A stretch of DNA of 64,000 nucleotides from Clostridium lundense DSM 17049 (GTDB lineage Bacteria; Bacillota; Clostridia; Clostridiales; Clostridiaceae): NCBI RefSeq assembly GCF_000619945.1, contig NZ_JHVC01000008.1:62001-126000 (forward strand), read 5' to 3'. The notes below the pieces were generated by a model that saw only the letters and a list, made by a program, of their open reading frames with translations, had not been told where the DNA came from and made no database searches. Made by a program: the position numbers and the translations under genes. Below are positions 8,385 to 16,742 of the stretch, in pieces (position 1 is the stretch's first letter; every line of letters begins with the position of its first letter).

Positions 8385-9506
8385 TTATTTCTGATAAAAT
8401 TCTCTAATTTTTTTGCATACATATTCTACTTCATCTTCAGTTATTTCTGGATATATTGGTAATGCTAAAACTTCCTTGCAAGCTTTTTCCGCTACTGGGA
8501 AATCACCTTCCTTATATCCTAAATAACTAAAGCATTTTTGAAGATGAAGAGGTATTGGATAATAAATACTTGTTCCAATTCCATTTTCTTTTAAGTATTT
8601 GTTTAATTCATCCCTTTTTTCGCAAAGAATATTAAATACATAATAAACAGGTTTTTGATCCCCTTTTATTTTTGGTAATTTAATATATTCAATATCTTTT
8701 AATCTATCTCTATACCAATTATTAATTACTTCTCTTTTTTCTATAGCTTCACTTATATATTTCATTTTAACAAGAAGTATTGAAGCTTGCATTGTATCTA
8801 ATCTTGAATTATATCCTATATAATCATAATGATATTTTTGTTTAGCTCCATGTACTCTATATATCTTAGTAAGTTCAGCTAATTCATCATTATTAGTTGT
8901 AATCATACCACCGTCACCATAACCACCTAAAGTTTTAGTTGGGAAAAATGAATATATTCCCATATCTCCTATGGTACCAGCAGTTCTATAGCTTTCTCCA
9001 TTTCCTTTCCACTTCATTCCAAAAGCTTCAGCTGCATCTTCAAGCACATATAAATTATATTTTTTTGCATATTCCATTATGTGATCCATGTTAGCCATTT
9101 GGCAAAATAAATGAATAGGGAGAATTCCTACTGTATTTTTAGTTACTCTTTCTTCAATCTTTGTTGTATCTATGTTAAAGGTTTCTTCATCAATATCAAC
9201 AAAAACAGGTTTACCACCATGTTTAGCAATACATGAAGTAGACGCAAGAAAAGTAAATGGTGAAGTTATTACTTCCTTTCCATCTTTAAATCCCATAATA
9301 TCTGAGGCTATAACCAAAGCATCTGTACCAGACGCAACACCTATAGCGTGCTTTGCTCCACTAAATTCTTCTACAGCCTTTTCTAATTCTTTTACTTCTT
9401 TTCCTAAAGTTTGTATACCATTTTCTAAAACATTCTCTATAGCCCTTTGGAATTCATTTTTCTTTTCCAAGTATTCCCTTTTTGAAGTATAAAAACCTAC
9501 TTCCAT
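8385..9506 (-). CDS. DegT/DnrJ/EryC1-family PLP aminotransferase
   Basis: The 373-residue PLP-dependent enzyme belongs to the family that moves an amino group onto nucleotide-bound keto-sugars. Family marks are GVASGTDALVIA (cofactor phosphate loop), EDAAEAFG, and the Schiff-base Lys in FFPTKTLGGYGDGG near residue 189. The C-terminal substrate loop YYPIPLHLQKCF is also typical. It follows a second member of the same family by 16 bases, so the two are cotranscribed. No nucleotide-sugar dehydratase or glycosyltransferase is nearby, so the sugar product cannot be named. Confidence 0.9.
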   Translation of the reverse strand: MEVGFYTSKREYLEKKNEFQRAIENVLENGIQTLGKEVKELEKAVEEFSGAKHAIGVASGTDALVIASDIMGFKDGKEVITSPFTFLASTSCIAKHGGKPVFVDIDEETFNIDTTKIEERVTKNTVGILPIHLFCQMANMDHIMEYAKKYNLYVLEDAAEAFGMKWKGNGESYRTAGTIGDMGIYSFFPTKTLGGYGDGGMITTNNDELAELTKIYRVHGAKQKYHYDYIGYNSRLDTMQASILLVKMKYISEAIEKREVINNWYRDRLKDIEYIKLPKIKGDQKPVYYVFNILCEKRDELNKYLKENGIGTSIYYPIPLHLQKCFSYLGYKEGDFPVAEKACKEVLALPIYPEITEDEVEYVCKKIREFYQK

Positions 9507-9522
9507 GAATATCCCTCCTTAA

Positions 9523-10698
9523 CTACATATTGCTTTCTACTGCTTTAATAAGTTCTTTTACTAAATAATCAGCATCTTCTAATGAAAGTGTTGAGTAAAC
9601 TGGAAGAGTTATTTCATTTTTATATTGATTATAAGCATTTGGATAATCTTCTATTTTATATCCTAAATTTTTATATAGTGTAAACATTGGTAATGGAATA
9701 AAATGTACATTTGTAGCTATGTCTTTCTCAGCTAAGGTCTGTATAACCGCATTTCTATTTTCTTCTTCAAAACCTTTTATTCTTAATGTATAAAGATGGT
9801 ATGAAGTCTCCATCATCTCATTTTTGGCTACAGGAACTATAGCCCATTCTTTTTCTTTTAATGCATTAGTGTAAACTTCAAATATTTTTCTTCTATGCTC
9901 TAACATACCTTCATAACGTTTCATTTGTACTACTCCGATGGCTGCCTGTAAATCTGTCATATTACATTTAAATCCATCAGTTAAAATATCATATTGCCAA
10001 GCTCCTGCCTTCATTTTGCTAAAAGCATCTTTAGATTGGCCTTGTAGTGAAGTTATCTTAAGTTCACGCAATAAATCTTCCTTGCCATGGAAGTTATTAT
10101 CATTATAAGTAATTCCTCCACCTTCTGCAGTAGTTAAATTTTTCACTGCATGGAATGAGAATACATGAAAGTCATATTGAGCTCCTACTTTTTGTCCTTT
10201 GTATGAAGCACCATAGGAATGAGCTGAATCTGCTATAAGTATTATATCTTCTCTTCCTAATTTTTTAAGTATAGCTTTAACTTTGTCATAATCTACTGGT
10301 ACTCCTGCAATATCTACTGTTATTATAGCCTTTGTTTTAGGAGTTATAGCTTTTTCTATTTTTTCTATATCAATTATGAAGCTATCCTTTTCTACATCAA
10401 CAAATGTTGGTTTTATTCCTCTGTGTACAATTATATTTGCTGTAGCTGTATAAGTATAAGGAGTAGTTATTACTTCATCTCCTTCTTTTATATCAAAAAC
10501 CTTTAATATAAGTTCCATTCCTGCAGTTGCACTACCTAAAGCTACTGCATAATTTGCATTACAATATTTTTTCATTTCTTCTTCAAATTGTGCTACTTTA
10601 GGTCCTGAAGTAATCCAACCGGATTCTAAAACTTTTACTACTTCATTAATTTCTTCCTTAGTTATATCTGGTGGTGAAAAAGTTATCTTCTTTCCCAT
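9523..10698 (-). CDS. DegT/DnrJ/EryC1-family PLP aminotransferase (second copy)
   Basis: This 391-residue enzyme is the upstream partner of the previous gene. It begins with the family segment ITFSPPDITKEEINEV. It carries VALGSATAGMEL, the ADSAHSYGA Asp block and the catalytic Lys in HAVKNLTTAEGGG near residue 186. The two aminotransferases clearly differ from each other, so this is not a recent tandem duplication. They may act on two positions of one sugar, or at two steps of one pathway; that is inference. Substrate unknown. Confidence 0.9.
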   Translation of the reverse strand: MGKKITFSPPDITKEEINEVVKVLESGWITSGPKVAQFEEEMKKYCNANYAVALGSATAGMELILKVFDIKEGDEVITTPYTYTATANIIVHRGIKPTFVDVEKDSFIIDIEKIEKAITPKTKAIITVDIAGVPVDYDKVKAILKKLGREDIILIADSAHSYGASYKGQKVGAQYDFHVFSFHAVKNLTTAEGGGITYNDNNFHGKEDLLRELKITSLQGQSKDAFSKMKAGAWQYDILTDGFKCNMTDLQAAIGVVQMKRYEGMLEHRRKIFEVYTNALKEKEWAIVPVAKNEMMETSYHLYTLRIKGFEEENRNAVIQTLAEKDIATNVHFIPLPMFTLYKNLGYKIEDYPNAYNQYKNEITLPVYSTLSLEDADYLVKELIKAVESNM

Positions 10699-10783
10699 TT
10701 AAATACACTCCTTTTTAATTTTTATATAATAAACTTATTTTCAGGTAAAATTTTTACTCACCTGAATTTTAATTAAAATACTT

Positions 10784-11995
10784 TTAGTAATTATTTTTTC
10801 TTCCTGTAAAAAATCCTGTATCTTTTGTTATATAAATATATCCTTTTTTTTGGATGATTTCTTCTAAAGTTTTCTCTAACTTCTTAAATTTATATTCATT
10901 AAATCTTTCTTGAACATTTCCTGGCATAGAAAATATATAATCTATTAGAGGAGTTATTCTTTTTACCTTTAAGCTATCTTCATATCTTTTCATATATATC
11001 TCATTAAAATAAGGTGTTAATATTTTTATACCATTATTAAGTTGAAATTTTTTTGTTAAATTAAAACCCTCTAATTCTAATATACTTTCATCCACTAATC
11101 CAATTATATCTCTCATTTCTTTCATGTGATTTTTCCCAACAGTGGATGCAAAAAAATATCCATCCTTCTTTAATACCCTATTTATTTCATGTAGTGCTTT
11201 ATCTATGTCATTTAAGTGATATAGCATATGATTGGCAATTACTACATCAAAGCTTTCATTTTCATAAGTTATGTTTTCTGCATCAACAACACTAAAGTGA
11301 AATCTATTAGAACATTTACCTAAATTCCTCTTAGCATCTTCCAACATACCTTCAGAAAAATCTGTAAGAGTTATATTCCATCCATTAGGTATTTTATCCA
11401 AGTTCTTTGCCCATAAACTGCCATCTCCACAACCTAATTCCAATATATTAATATTATTGGGTAAACTTAGCTGTTTAAAAAACCAAGGCATCCATCCTTC
11501 TTTATTTATACTAAAACTTTCATGTAAATTTATTCTAGCTCTTAAATTGGAAGAATTCTTATATTGCTCTATCCACTTTTTGTCTAAGTTAATTAACTTA
11601 ATTACATTTACAAACTTATCCCAATTAAGTGTATCTTCTTTCTCTACCATTTGTAGAGTTTCATCAATAGCTTTTATTACGGTAAGCATATGCTGTACCT
11701 TTTCTCCCATTATTTCCTTTTGTATTACCAAGGATTTTTTAAAATCTTTATCATTTATGTCATATTTCATAATATCCCCTATTTCTTCAAGGGATAAACC
11801 AATAAATTTTAATGTTAATATTTTTTGAAGTCTTCCAAAGTCTTCTTTGCTATACAGCCTATATCCTAAATTATTATATCCGCAGGGTTTTAATAGACCT
11901 ATTTTATCGTAATATCTTAAAGTTCTAATTGTCACCCCTGCCCTTTTAGCAAACTGTCCTACACTATAAAATTCTTTTAGTGTATCTTCCAACAT
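10784..11995 (-). CDS. MerR-type regulator fused to an S-adenosylmethionine methyltransferase
   Basis: About 403 residues. The N-terminus is a MerR winged helix (FYSVGQFAKRAGVTIRTLRYYDKIGLLKP, broken here as FYSVGQFAKR and TIRTLRYYDKIGLLKP) followed by its coiled-coil arm. From about residue 170 comes a class I methyltransferase with motif I ILELGCGDGS near 186, then LTDFSEGML and FDVVIANHMLYHL. I start at 11995 (MLEDTLKEF), with AGAGGTGATA directly before it. The longer frame to 12025 would cover the promoter -10 element. The methyl acceptor is unknown. The enzyme domain may serve as the ligand sensor or as a drug-modifying effector. Confidence 0.88.
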   Translation of the reverse strand: MLEDTLKEFYSVGQFAKRAGVTIRTLRYYDKIGLLKPCGYNNLGYRLYSKEDFGRLQKILTLKFIGLSLEEIGDIMKYDINDKDFKKSLVIQKEIMGEKVQHMLTVIKAIDETLQMVEKEDTLNWDKFVNVIKLINLDKKWIEQYKNSSNLRARINLHESFSINKEGWMPWFFKQLSLPNNINILELGCGDGSLWAKNLDKIPNGWNITLTDFSEGMLEDAKRNLGKCSNRFHFSVVDAENITYENESFDVVIANHMLYHLNDIDKALHEINRVLKKDGYFFASTVGKNHMKEMRDIIGLVDESILELEGFNLTKKFQLNNGIKILTPYFNEIYMKRYEDSLKVKRITPLIDYIFSMPGNVQERFNEYKFKKLEKTLEEIIQKKGYIYITKDTGFFTGRKNNY

Positions 11996-12013
11996 TATCA
12001 CCTCTACCCTCTT

Positions 12014-12044
12014 ATTGTAACCCATGACCTTAGGTAATGGTCAA
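12014..12044 (-). promoter_or_regulatory. MerR-type promoter with 19-bp spacer and operator dyad
   Basis: The minus strand has -35 TTGACC (12039-12044) and -10 TACAAT (12014-12019), separated by exactly 19 bp. The dyad TGACC-N9-GGTCA spans the -35 and spacer. Over-long spacers with a central dyad are the mark of promoters untwisted by MerR-family activators, so the fusion gene is probably autoregulated. Confidence 0.75.
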
Positions 12045-12053
12045 TAGCTTTAT

Positions 12054-12104
12054 AAAAAAAATATGCATTGTAGATATTTTTTTATCTACAATGCATATTT
12101 TTTA
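12054..12104. terminator. Bidirectional terminator
   Basis: AATATGCATTGTAGATA pairs perfectly with TATCTACAATGCATATT, flanked by an A-run and a T-run. It lies just past the 44-residue gene at 12102-12236 and upstream of the MerR promoter. Confidence 0.85.
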
Positions 12105-12236
12105 CTGTTCCCTCTTAATAGATTGCTTTTTAGCAGTTCTATTACTATTTTTAGCAGATTCTCTTGTTATAGGTGTATCCCAATTACATTTTTCCATTCT
12201 AGCTCTTTTATTATCTGGTTGGCTATCTTTTGGCAT
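12102..12236 (-). CDS. Small basic protein of 44 residues, unknown
   Basis: The frame opens at ATG 12236 and ends against a strong terminator. It reads MPKDSQPDNKRARMEKCNWD, then TPITRESAKNSNR and TAKKQSIKREQ. It is hydrophilic and basic, with no membrane segment. A purine-rich GAAGGGATG lies upstream. The terminator right at its stop supports a real transcribed gene. Family not recognised. Confidence 0.5.
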   Translation of the reverse strand: MPKDSQPDNKRARMEKCNWDTPITRESAKNSNRTAKKQSIKREQ

Positions 12237-12341
12237 AATATATCATCCCTTCTTCAAATATAAAAAAGTATTTATTCATATTATGCCTATTTAAGTATCA
12301 GTTAATTCAGTAATATATTTTAGTGATTTTACTTTTTATGA

Positions 12342-13439
12342 TTAAACATTAAATCTAAATAATACTATATCTCCATCTTGCATTACATATTCTTTTCCTT
12401 CTAATCTATAGTATCCTTTTTCCTTTGCAGCTACTTCAGAACCACATTCTATTAGTTTATCATAGGATATTACTTCCGCTCTGATAAATCCTCTTTCTAT
12501 ATCGGTATGAATTTTTCCTGCTGCTTGAGGAGCTTTTGTTCCCTGTTTTATAGTCCATGCTCTAACTTCGTCTGAACCTGCTGTTAGGAAACTAAGTAAT
12601 CCTAATAGTTTATAACTAGCATGGATTAACTTATGTAATCCTGGTTCTGCAATACCATATTCATTTAACATTTCTGCTTTTTCTTCTTCTTCTAATGATG
12701 ATAATTCTTCTTCTATTTTAGCACTTACCACTATTACCTCTGAATTTTCTTCCTTTGCATATTCCTGTACTCTCTTTACATATTCATTTTCCATATTCCC
12801 TGAAATCAAATCATCTTCAGATACATTTGCTACATAAAGTACTGGTTTTGAAGTAATTAAGAATAAACCTTTTATTATTTCTTTTTCTTCATCAGTTACT
12901 TCTAAAGTTCTAACAGGCTTTCCAGCTTCCAAATGAACCTTTACTTTCTCCATAATTGAAACTTCTTCTTTTGCTTTTTTGTCTCCGCCTTTTGCTGCCT
13001 TATTAGTTCTTTCTATTCTTCTTTCTAAAACTTCTACATCTGATAATATAAGTTCAAGATTAATAGTTTCTATATCTCTTATTGGATCTACAGAACCCTC
13101 TACATGTACAACATTTTCATCTTCAAAACATCTTACTACATGTACTATAGATTCAACTTCTCTTATATGTGAAAGGAATTTATTTCCTAGTCCTTCCCCT
13201 TTACTAGCTCCTTTTACAAGTCCTGCTATATCATAAAACTCTATAGTTGCATATATCTTCTTTTTAGGATTATACATTTTTTCTAATACATCTAATCTTT
13301 TATCCGGAACAGTAACTACTCCCACATTAGGCTCTATAGTACAAAACGGATAATTAGCCGCTTCTGCCCCTGCATTAGTTATAGCATTAAATAAAGTACT
13401 TTTACCTACATTTGGTAAACCAACAATTCCCAACTTCAT
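12342..13439 (-). CDS. ychF: Redox-regulated ATPase YchF (Obg-like ATPase)
   Basis: The protein is a ribosome-associated P-loop NTPase of the Obg branch that prefers ATP to GTP. G1 is GLPNVGKST at about residues 6-14. The switch region has YDIAGLVKGASKGEGLGN, and the C-terminal TGS domain ends EYVMQDGDIVLFRFNV. I start at 13439 (MKLGIVGLPNVG), the conserved N-terminus, with AAAGGAATG before it; a frame seven codons longer opens at 13460. The length of about 365 residues is normal. It stands alone on the minus strand. Confidence 0.95.
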   Translation of the reverse strand: MKLGIVGLPNVGKSTLFNAITNAGAEAANYPFCTIEPNVGVVTVPDKRLDVLEKMYNPKKKIYATIEFYDIAGLVKGASKGEGLGNKFLSHIREVESIVHVVRCFEDENVVHVEGSVDPIRDIETINLELILSDVEVLERRIERTNKAAKGGDKKAKEEVSIMEKVKVHLEAGKPVRTLEVTDEEKEIIKGLFLITSKPVLYVANVSEDDLISGNMENEYVKRVQEYAKEENSEVIVVSAKIEEELSSLEEEEKAEMLNEYGIAEPGLHKLIHASYKLLGLLSFLTAGSDEVRAWTIKQGTKAPQAAGKIHTDIERGFIRAEVISYDKLIECGSEVAAKEKGYYRLEGKEYVMQDGDIVLFRFNV

Positions 13440-13460
13440 ATATGTACACATTCCTTTCAT

Positions 13461-13654
13461 CTCGTTAGTTAATTCTTTCTAAATTATACTCTACTCCAAT
13501 ATTTATTTCAACATAACTATTTATATTTTGTATTTTATAGTATAATGTAATAAAAAATTGTAACCACTTTCTCAAAGTACAGATAACAGAGCATAACTGG
13601 GGCTCTTGGTTAATTTTTCCCTGTTACTACTATTAAAAAACTTAAATTATAAAC
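13461..13654. other. Non-coding leader with a stem, upstream of the mini-element
   Basis: No gene is visible between the ychF start and the mini-element. TAACAG (about 13583) can pair with CTGTTA (about 13621), enclosing GGGGCTC, so a structured leader on the plus strand is possible. No known riboswitch core was recognised. Confidence 0.4.
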
Positions 13655-13836
13655 AGAGTTCTTAGCTTCAGAAGGAGTTTTTACTCCCACTGAAGCTTTA
13701 GAAATCGTTATCCAGGGACGTAGCCGCTCTTTACTCCCACTTTAAAGAAAAGCAGAGAACTCAAATCTTTGATTTGGTGTGAATCGCTTTCACAGAGTGC
13801 GATGGGAGTATTAGAACGGGTAGTCATGGGATAAAT
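13655..13836 (+). mobile_element. Mini-element copy M1, IS200/IS605-like non-autonomous element (plus orientation)
   Basis: This is the longest of four copies of a non-coding repeat. It begins AGAGTTCTTAGCTTC right after ATAAAC and ends GGGTAGTCATGGG just before ATAAAT. The left hairpin is GCTTCAGAAGGAGT / ACTCCCACTGAAGC at 13665-13696. The right hairpin pairs CGCTCT and CTCCCA (13725-13739) with TGGGAG and AGAACG near 13803-13818. It holds about 55 bp of extra internal sequence missing from the other copies. It has no reading frame. Its place in the leader of the LtaS-type gene may affect that gene's expression. Confidence 0.65.
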
Positions 13837-13875
13837 AATAAAAATAAGTAATATTTTAGGAAAGGAGATCTTAAT

Positions 13876-13923
13876 ATGTATGCTTTAAAACATATTTTGA
13901 ATAGTAAACAATATGGAAATTAA
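13876..13923 (+). CDS. 15-codon leader minigene overlapping the LtaS-type start
   Basis: A strong GGAAAGGAGATC precedes an ATG that opens MYALKHILNSKQYGN. Its stop lies inside the start of the next gene: ATGGAAATTAA holds both the downstream ATG and the upstream TAA. The downstream ATG has no good ribosome site of its own, which suggests translational coupling. No function for the peptide itself is implied. Confidence 0.5.
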   Translation: MYALKHILNSKQYGN

Positions 13924-15784
13924 GAAGAATATTCAGGTAAACACAAAAAATAGTTTATATGATAACTTTATAAACAGATTATATTTATCTTATATAAATA
14001 TTAAGCAAAATAAAATATTTATATACAATTTTATATCTATATTCATTAAAACTGTATTGTTTATCTTACTAATATCTAGTGATAAAGCTGTAAGTATTGG
14101 AACTAATATGGTTTTTCATAGTGTTCCTCCTATATTAGTTTACATTAGCTTTATTTCTTTAATTTTATCTTTTGCCTTTTTATTTAAAGGCATATATCAT
14201 TTATGCTCTTTTTTAATACTCAATACATTTATATCTGCTATATATTTAGCTGATATATGGTATTACAGGAGCAACCATTCTTTTTTAAGTTATCATATGT
14301 TAAAAGCTACATCTAATTTAAATAATTTAGGTGATAGTGTACTAGCTATGGGTAGGGCAATTGATATACTGTTTTTTATTGATATTATAGTATTGATAAT
14401 CCTTATTATTAAACATAAAAAGATTTATGAAAATACAAAAGTAAATATTACATCTTTTTTAATTCTTTTTATATTGCCTATTTTATATCTTTCTTATGTT
14501 CATTATAAAGTAGATATACTTAAAAAAGGGTATGAAAATGTGATACTTTTTAAGTCTAGTTGGTCTCAAAATCAAACTATGGCTTCTTTAACACCAATTG
14601 GCTATCATATATTTGATTTATATAGATATTATGATGAATGTCAACCATATAAATTAAACAACTCTGAAAAAAAAGAAATCAACAATTGGTTTGAGAAAAA
14701 AGAGGAGGTTTTGCCAGATAATAAATATAAAGCTTTATTTAAAGGAAAGAACTTAATAGTGCTACAGGTAGAATCCTTGGAAAACTTTGTTATAGATAAA
14801 AAAGTTAATGGACAAGAAATTACTCCTACATTAAATAGATTGCTTAAAAGCAGCTTGTATTTTAATAACTATATAGAACAAACTTATAATGGTACAACCT
14901 CTGATGCAGAATTTATATCTAATACATCACTTTATCCTGTAAGGAGTGGTAGTACTTTTTTTAGATATCCAGACAATACTTATAAAAGTTCTCTACCAAA
15001 TATAATGAAATCTTTAGGATACAATACCTTAGCGGTTCATCCAGATAAAGGCTCATATTGGAATTGGCTTCCTTCTTTAAAATCTATTGGATTTGATAAC
15101 TGCTATGATTCTAGTTGCTTTAATATAGATGAAGTAATAGGATTAGGTTTAAGTGATAGTAGCTTTTTAAAACAATTATCCTCACTTATAGAAAAACAGA
15201 AGAAACCTTTTTATAGTTTTTCTATAACTTTAACTAGTCATTCCCCTTTTAATCTTCCTAAAGAATATGAGGAGTTAAAATTAGATAACTCTTTAAATGG
15301 AAGTAGACTAGGAGGATATTTTCAATGTGTAAAATATACAGATAAGCAAATAGGAATATTTTTAGATAACCTAGATAAAAGTGGAATACTAAATAATTCT
15401 GTAGTAGTGATTTATGGTGACCATGAAGGTGTTCATAAATTTTTTAAGGATGAAGTAGATTCAATGAAAAATAAAGAATCTTGGTGGACAGACAATAACT
15501 TAAGAGTTCCTTTAATAGTATATTCTAAAGGATTAAACGGAGAAACTATTTCTACAATTGGTGGACAAGTTGATTTTCTTCCTACTATCAGCTATTTAAT
15601 GGGTGCAGATCCCTCTCAATACAACTTAAGCTCCATAGGAAGAAATCTTCTAAATACCAAGAAAGACTATGCAGTAACTTCTACAAGGGAATATATAGGT
15701 AATGATTCTACAGACAAAGACTTTTTCCTTAAAGGTATAGATCTAAGTGACAAAATAATACGATCAAACTATTTCCAAAAATAA
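13913..15784 (+). CDS. ltaS: LtaS-type glycerol/phosphoglycerol transferase (sulfatase fold)
   Basis: The 623-residue membrane enzyme has about five N-terminal hydrophobic segments (residues 30-210) and a large extracytoplasmic sulfatase-fold domain. Family marks are LIVLQVESLENFVI (metal-binding Glu), the catalytic Thr in YNGTTSDAEF near residue 327, and VVIYGDHEGVH (metal-binding Asp/His). Such enzymes polymerise glycerol-phosphate from phosphatidylglycerol onto a glycolipid, making lipoteichoic acid, or decorate other polymers. The start is the ATG overlapped by the leader minigene; an in-frame TAA at 13886 blocks any longer form. Clostridia often carry several paralogues, so the exact polymer is uncertain. 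Confidence 0.85.
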   Translation: MEIKKNIQVNTKNSLYDNFINRLYLSYINIKQNKIFIYNFISIFIKTVLFILLISSDKAVSIGTNMVFHSVPPILVYISFISLILSFAFLFKGIYHLCSFLILNTFISAIYLADIWYYRSNHSFLSYHMLKATSNLNNLGDSVLAMGRAIDILFFIDIIVLIILIIKHKKIYENTKVNITSFLILFILPILYLSYVHYKVDILKKGYENVILFKSSWSQNQTMASLTPIGYHIFDLYRYYDECQPYKLNNSEKKEINNWFEKKEEVLPDNKYKALFKGKNLIVLQVESLENFVIDKKVNGQEITPTLNRLLKSSLYFNNYIEQTYNGTTSDAEFISNTSLYPVRSGSTFFRYPDNTYKSSLPNIMKSLGYNTLAVHPDKGSYWNWLPSLKSIGFDNCYDSSCFNIDEVIGLGLSDSSFLKQLSSLIEKQKKPFYSFSITLTSHSPFNLPKEYEELKLDNSLNGSRLGGYFQCVKYTDKQIGIFLDNLDKSGILNNSVVVIYGDHEGVHKFFKDEVDSMKNKESWWTDNNLRVPLIVYSKGLNGETISTIGGQVDFLPTISYLMGADPSQYNLSSIGRNLLNTKKDYAVTSTREYIGNDSTDKDFFLKGIDLSDKIIRSNYFQK

Positions 15785-15801
15785 TAAGAGGAGGATATAC
15801 T

Positions 15802-16068
15802 ATGAGTTTTTCAATTCCTAAATGGTGTTTTATTTTTATAGTAATAGCTTTACTAATTCCCATACTTTCTATAGAAAGTATCGTTCCATGGACTATATTT
15901 ATATTCTTCTCTTCTAAGTTCATTAAAATATCTAAAAATACTTATTTATCAACAAAATTAAAAATAGCTAAGTGCAGTGGTTACTGCACCTTAGCTATAG
16001 CTTTAGGAATATTCTTCAATTTCTTAGTTTTAAAAGGTACTACTTACTTTATGAATAACATACTATAA
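15802..16068 (+). CDS. Small membrane protein, unknown
   Basis: The 88-residue protein has two clear hydrophobic segments (CFIFIVIALLIPIL and YCTLAIALGIFFNFLV) separated by a Lys-rich loop. GAGGAGG lies seven bases before the ATG. It follows the LtaS-type gene by 17 bases and is closed by a terminator, so the two are one transcript. It could assist the synthase, but that rests only on its position. Confidence 0.7.
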   Translation: MSFSIPKWCFIFIVIALLIPILSIESIVPWTIFIFFSSKFIKISKNTYLSTKLKIAKCSGYCTLAIALGIFFNFLVLKGTTYFMNNIL

Positions 16069-16091
16069 AAAAAGTGCATAGCACTTTTTTT
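16066..16091. terminator. Bidirectional terminator
   Basis: AAAAAGTGC pairs with GCACTTTTTT around ATA, between two convergent genes. Confidence 0.85.
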
Positions 16092-16092
16092 A

Positions 16093-16668
16093 TTATGCTT
16101 CTTTACTCAACTCTTTATAAAGTCCTATTTCTTTTAATATTTTTTTTGCCCTTTCTTTAGTGTTGCCATTTATTACTTTATAGCTCACATTTTCAGCCTT
16201 TAAAAATGACAATATAGCTTCATCAACCTTACTAGCCGTTTCTTCATCTTGCCATCTTACTTCATCTTTTTCATATCCAAATTCTCTTGGAACAAAAAAT
16301 ATAAAATCATACTTTGGTAAATCCTTGAGAGCTAAGCAATATAAATCTTTAAGAATCTCGATTTCTTTTTCTGATCGTTTTTTTGAACCTAGCATAAACC
16401 TACCATATATGTATGGAACAAAAGTTGCATAGTCAGTTATAGCATAATCATAACAATTTAGTTGCTCTTCCCTCAATGCTTGTCCTAAATATATTCCATA
16501 TTGTTCTGATATGGATTCTATCATTCCCTTATCTCTTAGATACTCCGTACTATATTCAGTGGCACAACCAACATTTAAACTCATTATCTTCATGTCCACA
16601 TATAACTGCTGAATAAGGGTAGTCTTGCCACACCTTGGTCCTCCTAATATAGCTATTCTTGTAGTCAT
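16093..16668 (-). CDS. P-loop AAA-type ATP-binding protein
   Basis: The 191-residue protein opens with a Walker A loop GGPRCGKTT at about residues 9-17. It continues with a NadR/AAA-like kinase layout: YDYAITDYATFVPY, YDFIFFVPREFGYE and a short C-terminal lid. Proteins of this shape are often small-molecule kinases or predicted ATPases of unknown substrate. It is monocistronic, converges on the small membrane protein gene, and ends at the shared terminator. No cognate partner gene is visible. Confidence 0.7.
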   Translation of the reverse strand: MTTRIAILGGPRCGKTTLIQQLYVDMKIMSLNVGCATEYSTEYLRDKGMIESISEQYGIYLGQALREEQLNCYDYAITDYATFVPYIYGRFMLGSKKRSEKEIEILKDLYCLALKDLPKYDFIFFVPREFGYEKDEVRWQDEETASKVDEAILSFLKAENVSYKVINGNTKERAKKILKEIGLYKELSKEA

Positions 16669-16742
16669 AATAGAACTCTCCTCTCGATACTTCCTTAAAC
16701 CAAAGTTATTATATCAATTTAAACTTGAGAGTTCAATGACTT

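Noticed and set aside
12037..12294. Plus-strand 85-residue gene
   Set aside because: It covers the MerR promoter, a terminator and the antisense of the 44-residue gene, and has no ribosome site.
13565..13650. T-box or other riboswitch upstream of the LtaS-type gene
   Set aside because: A stem is possible, but no T-box sequence, specifier or terminator/antiterminator pair could be found.
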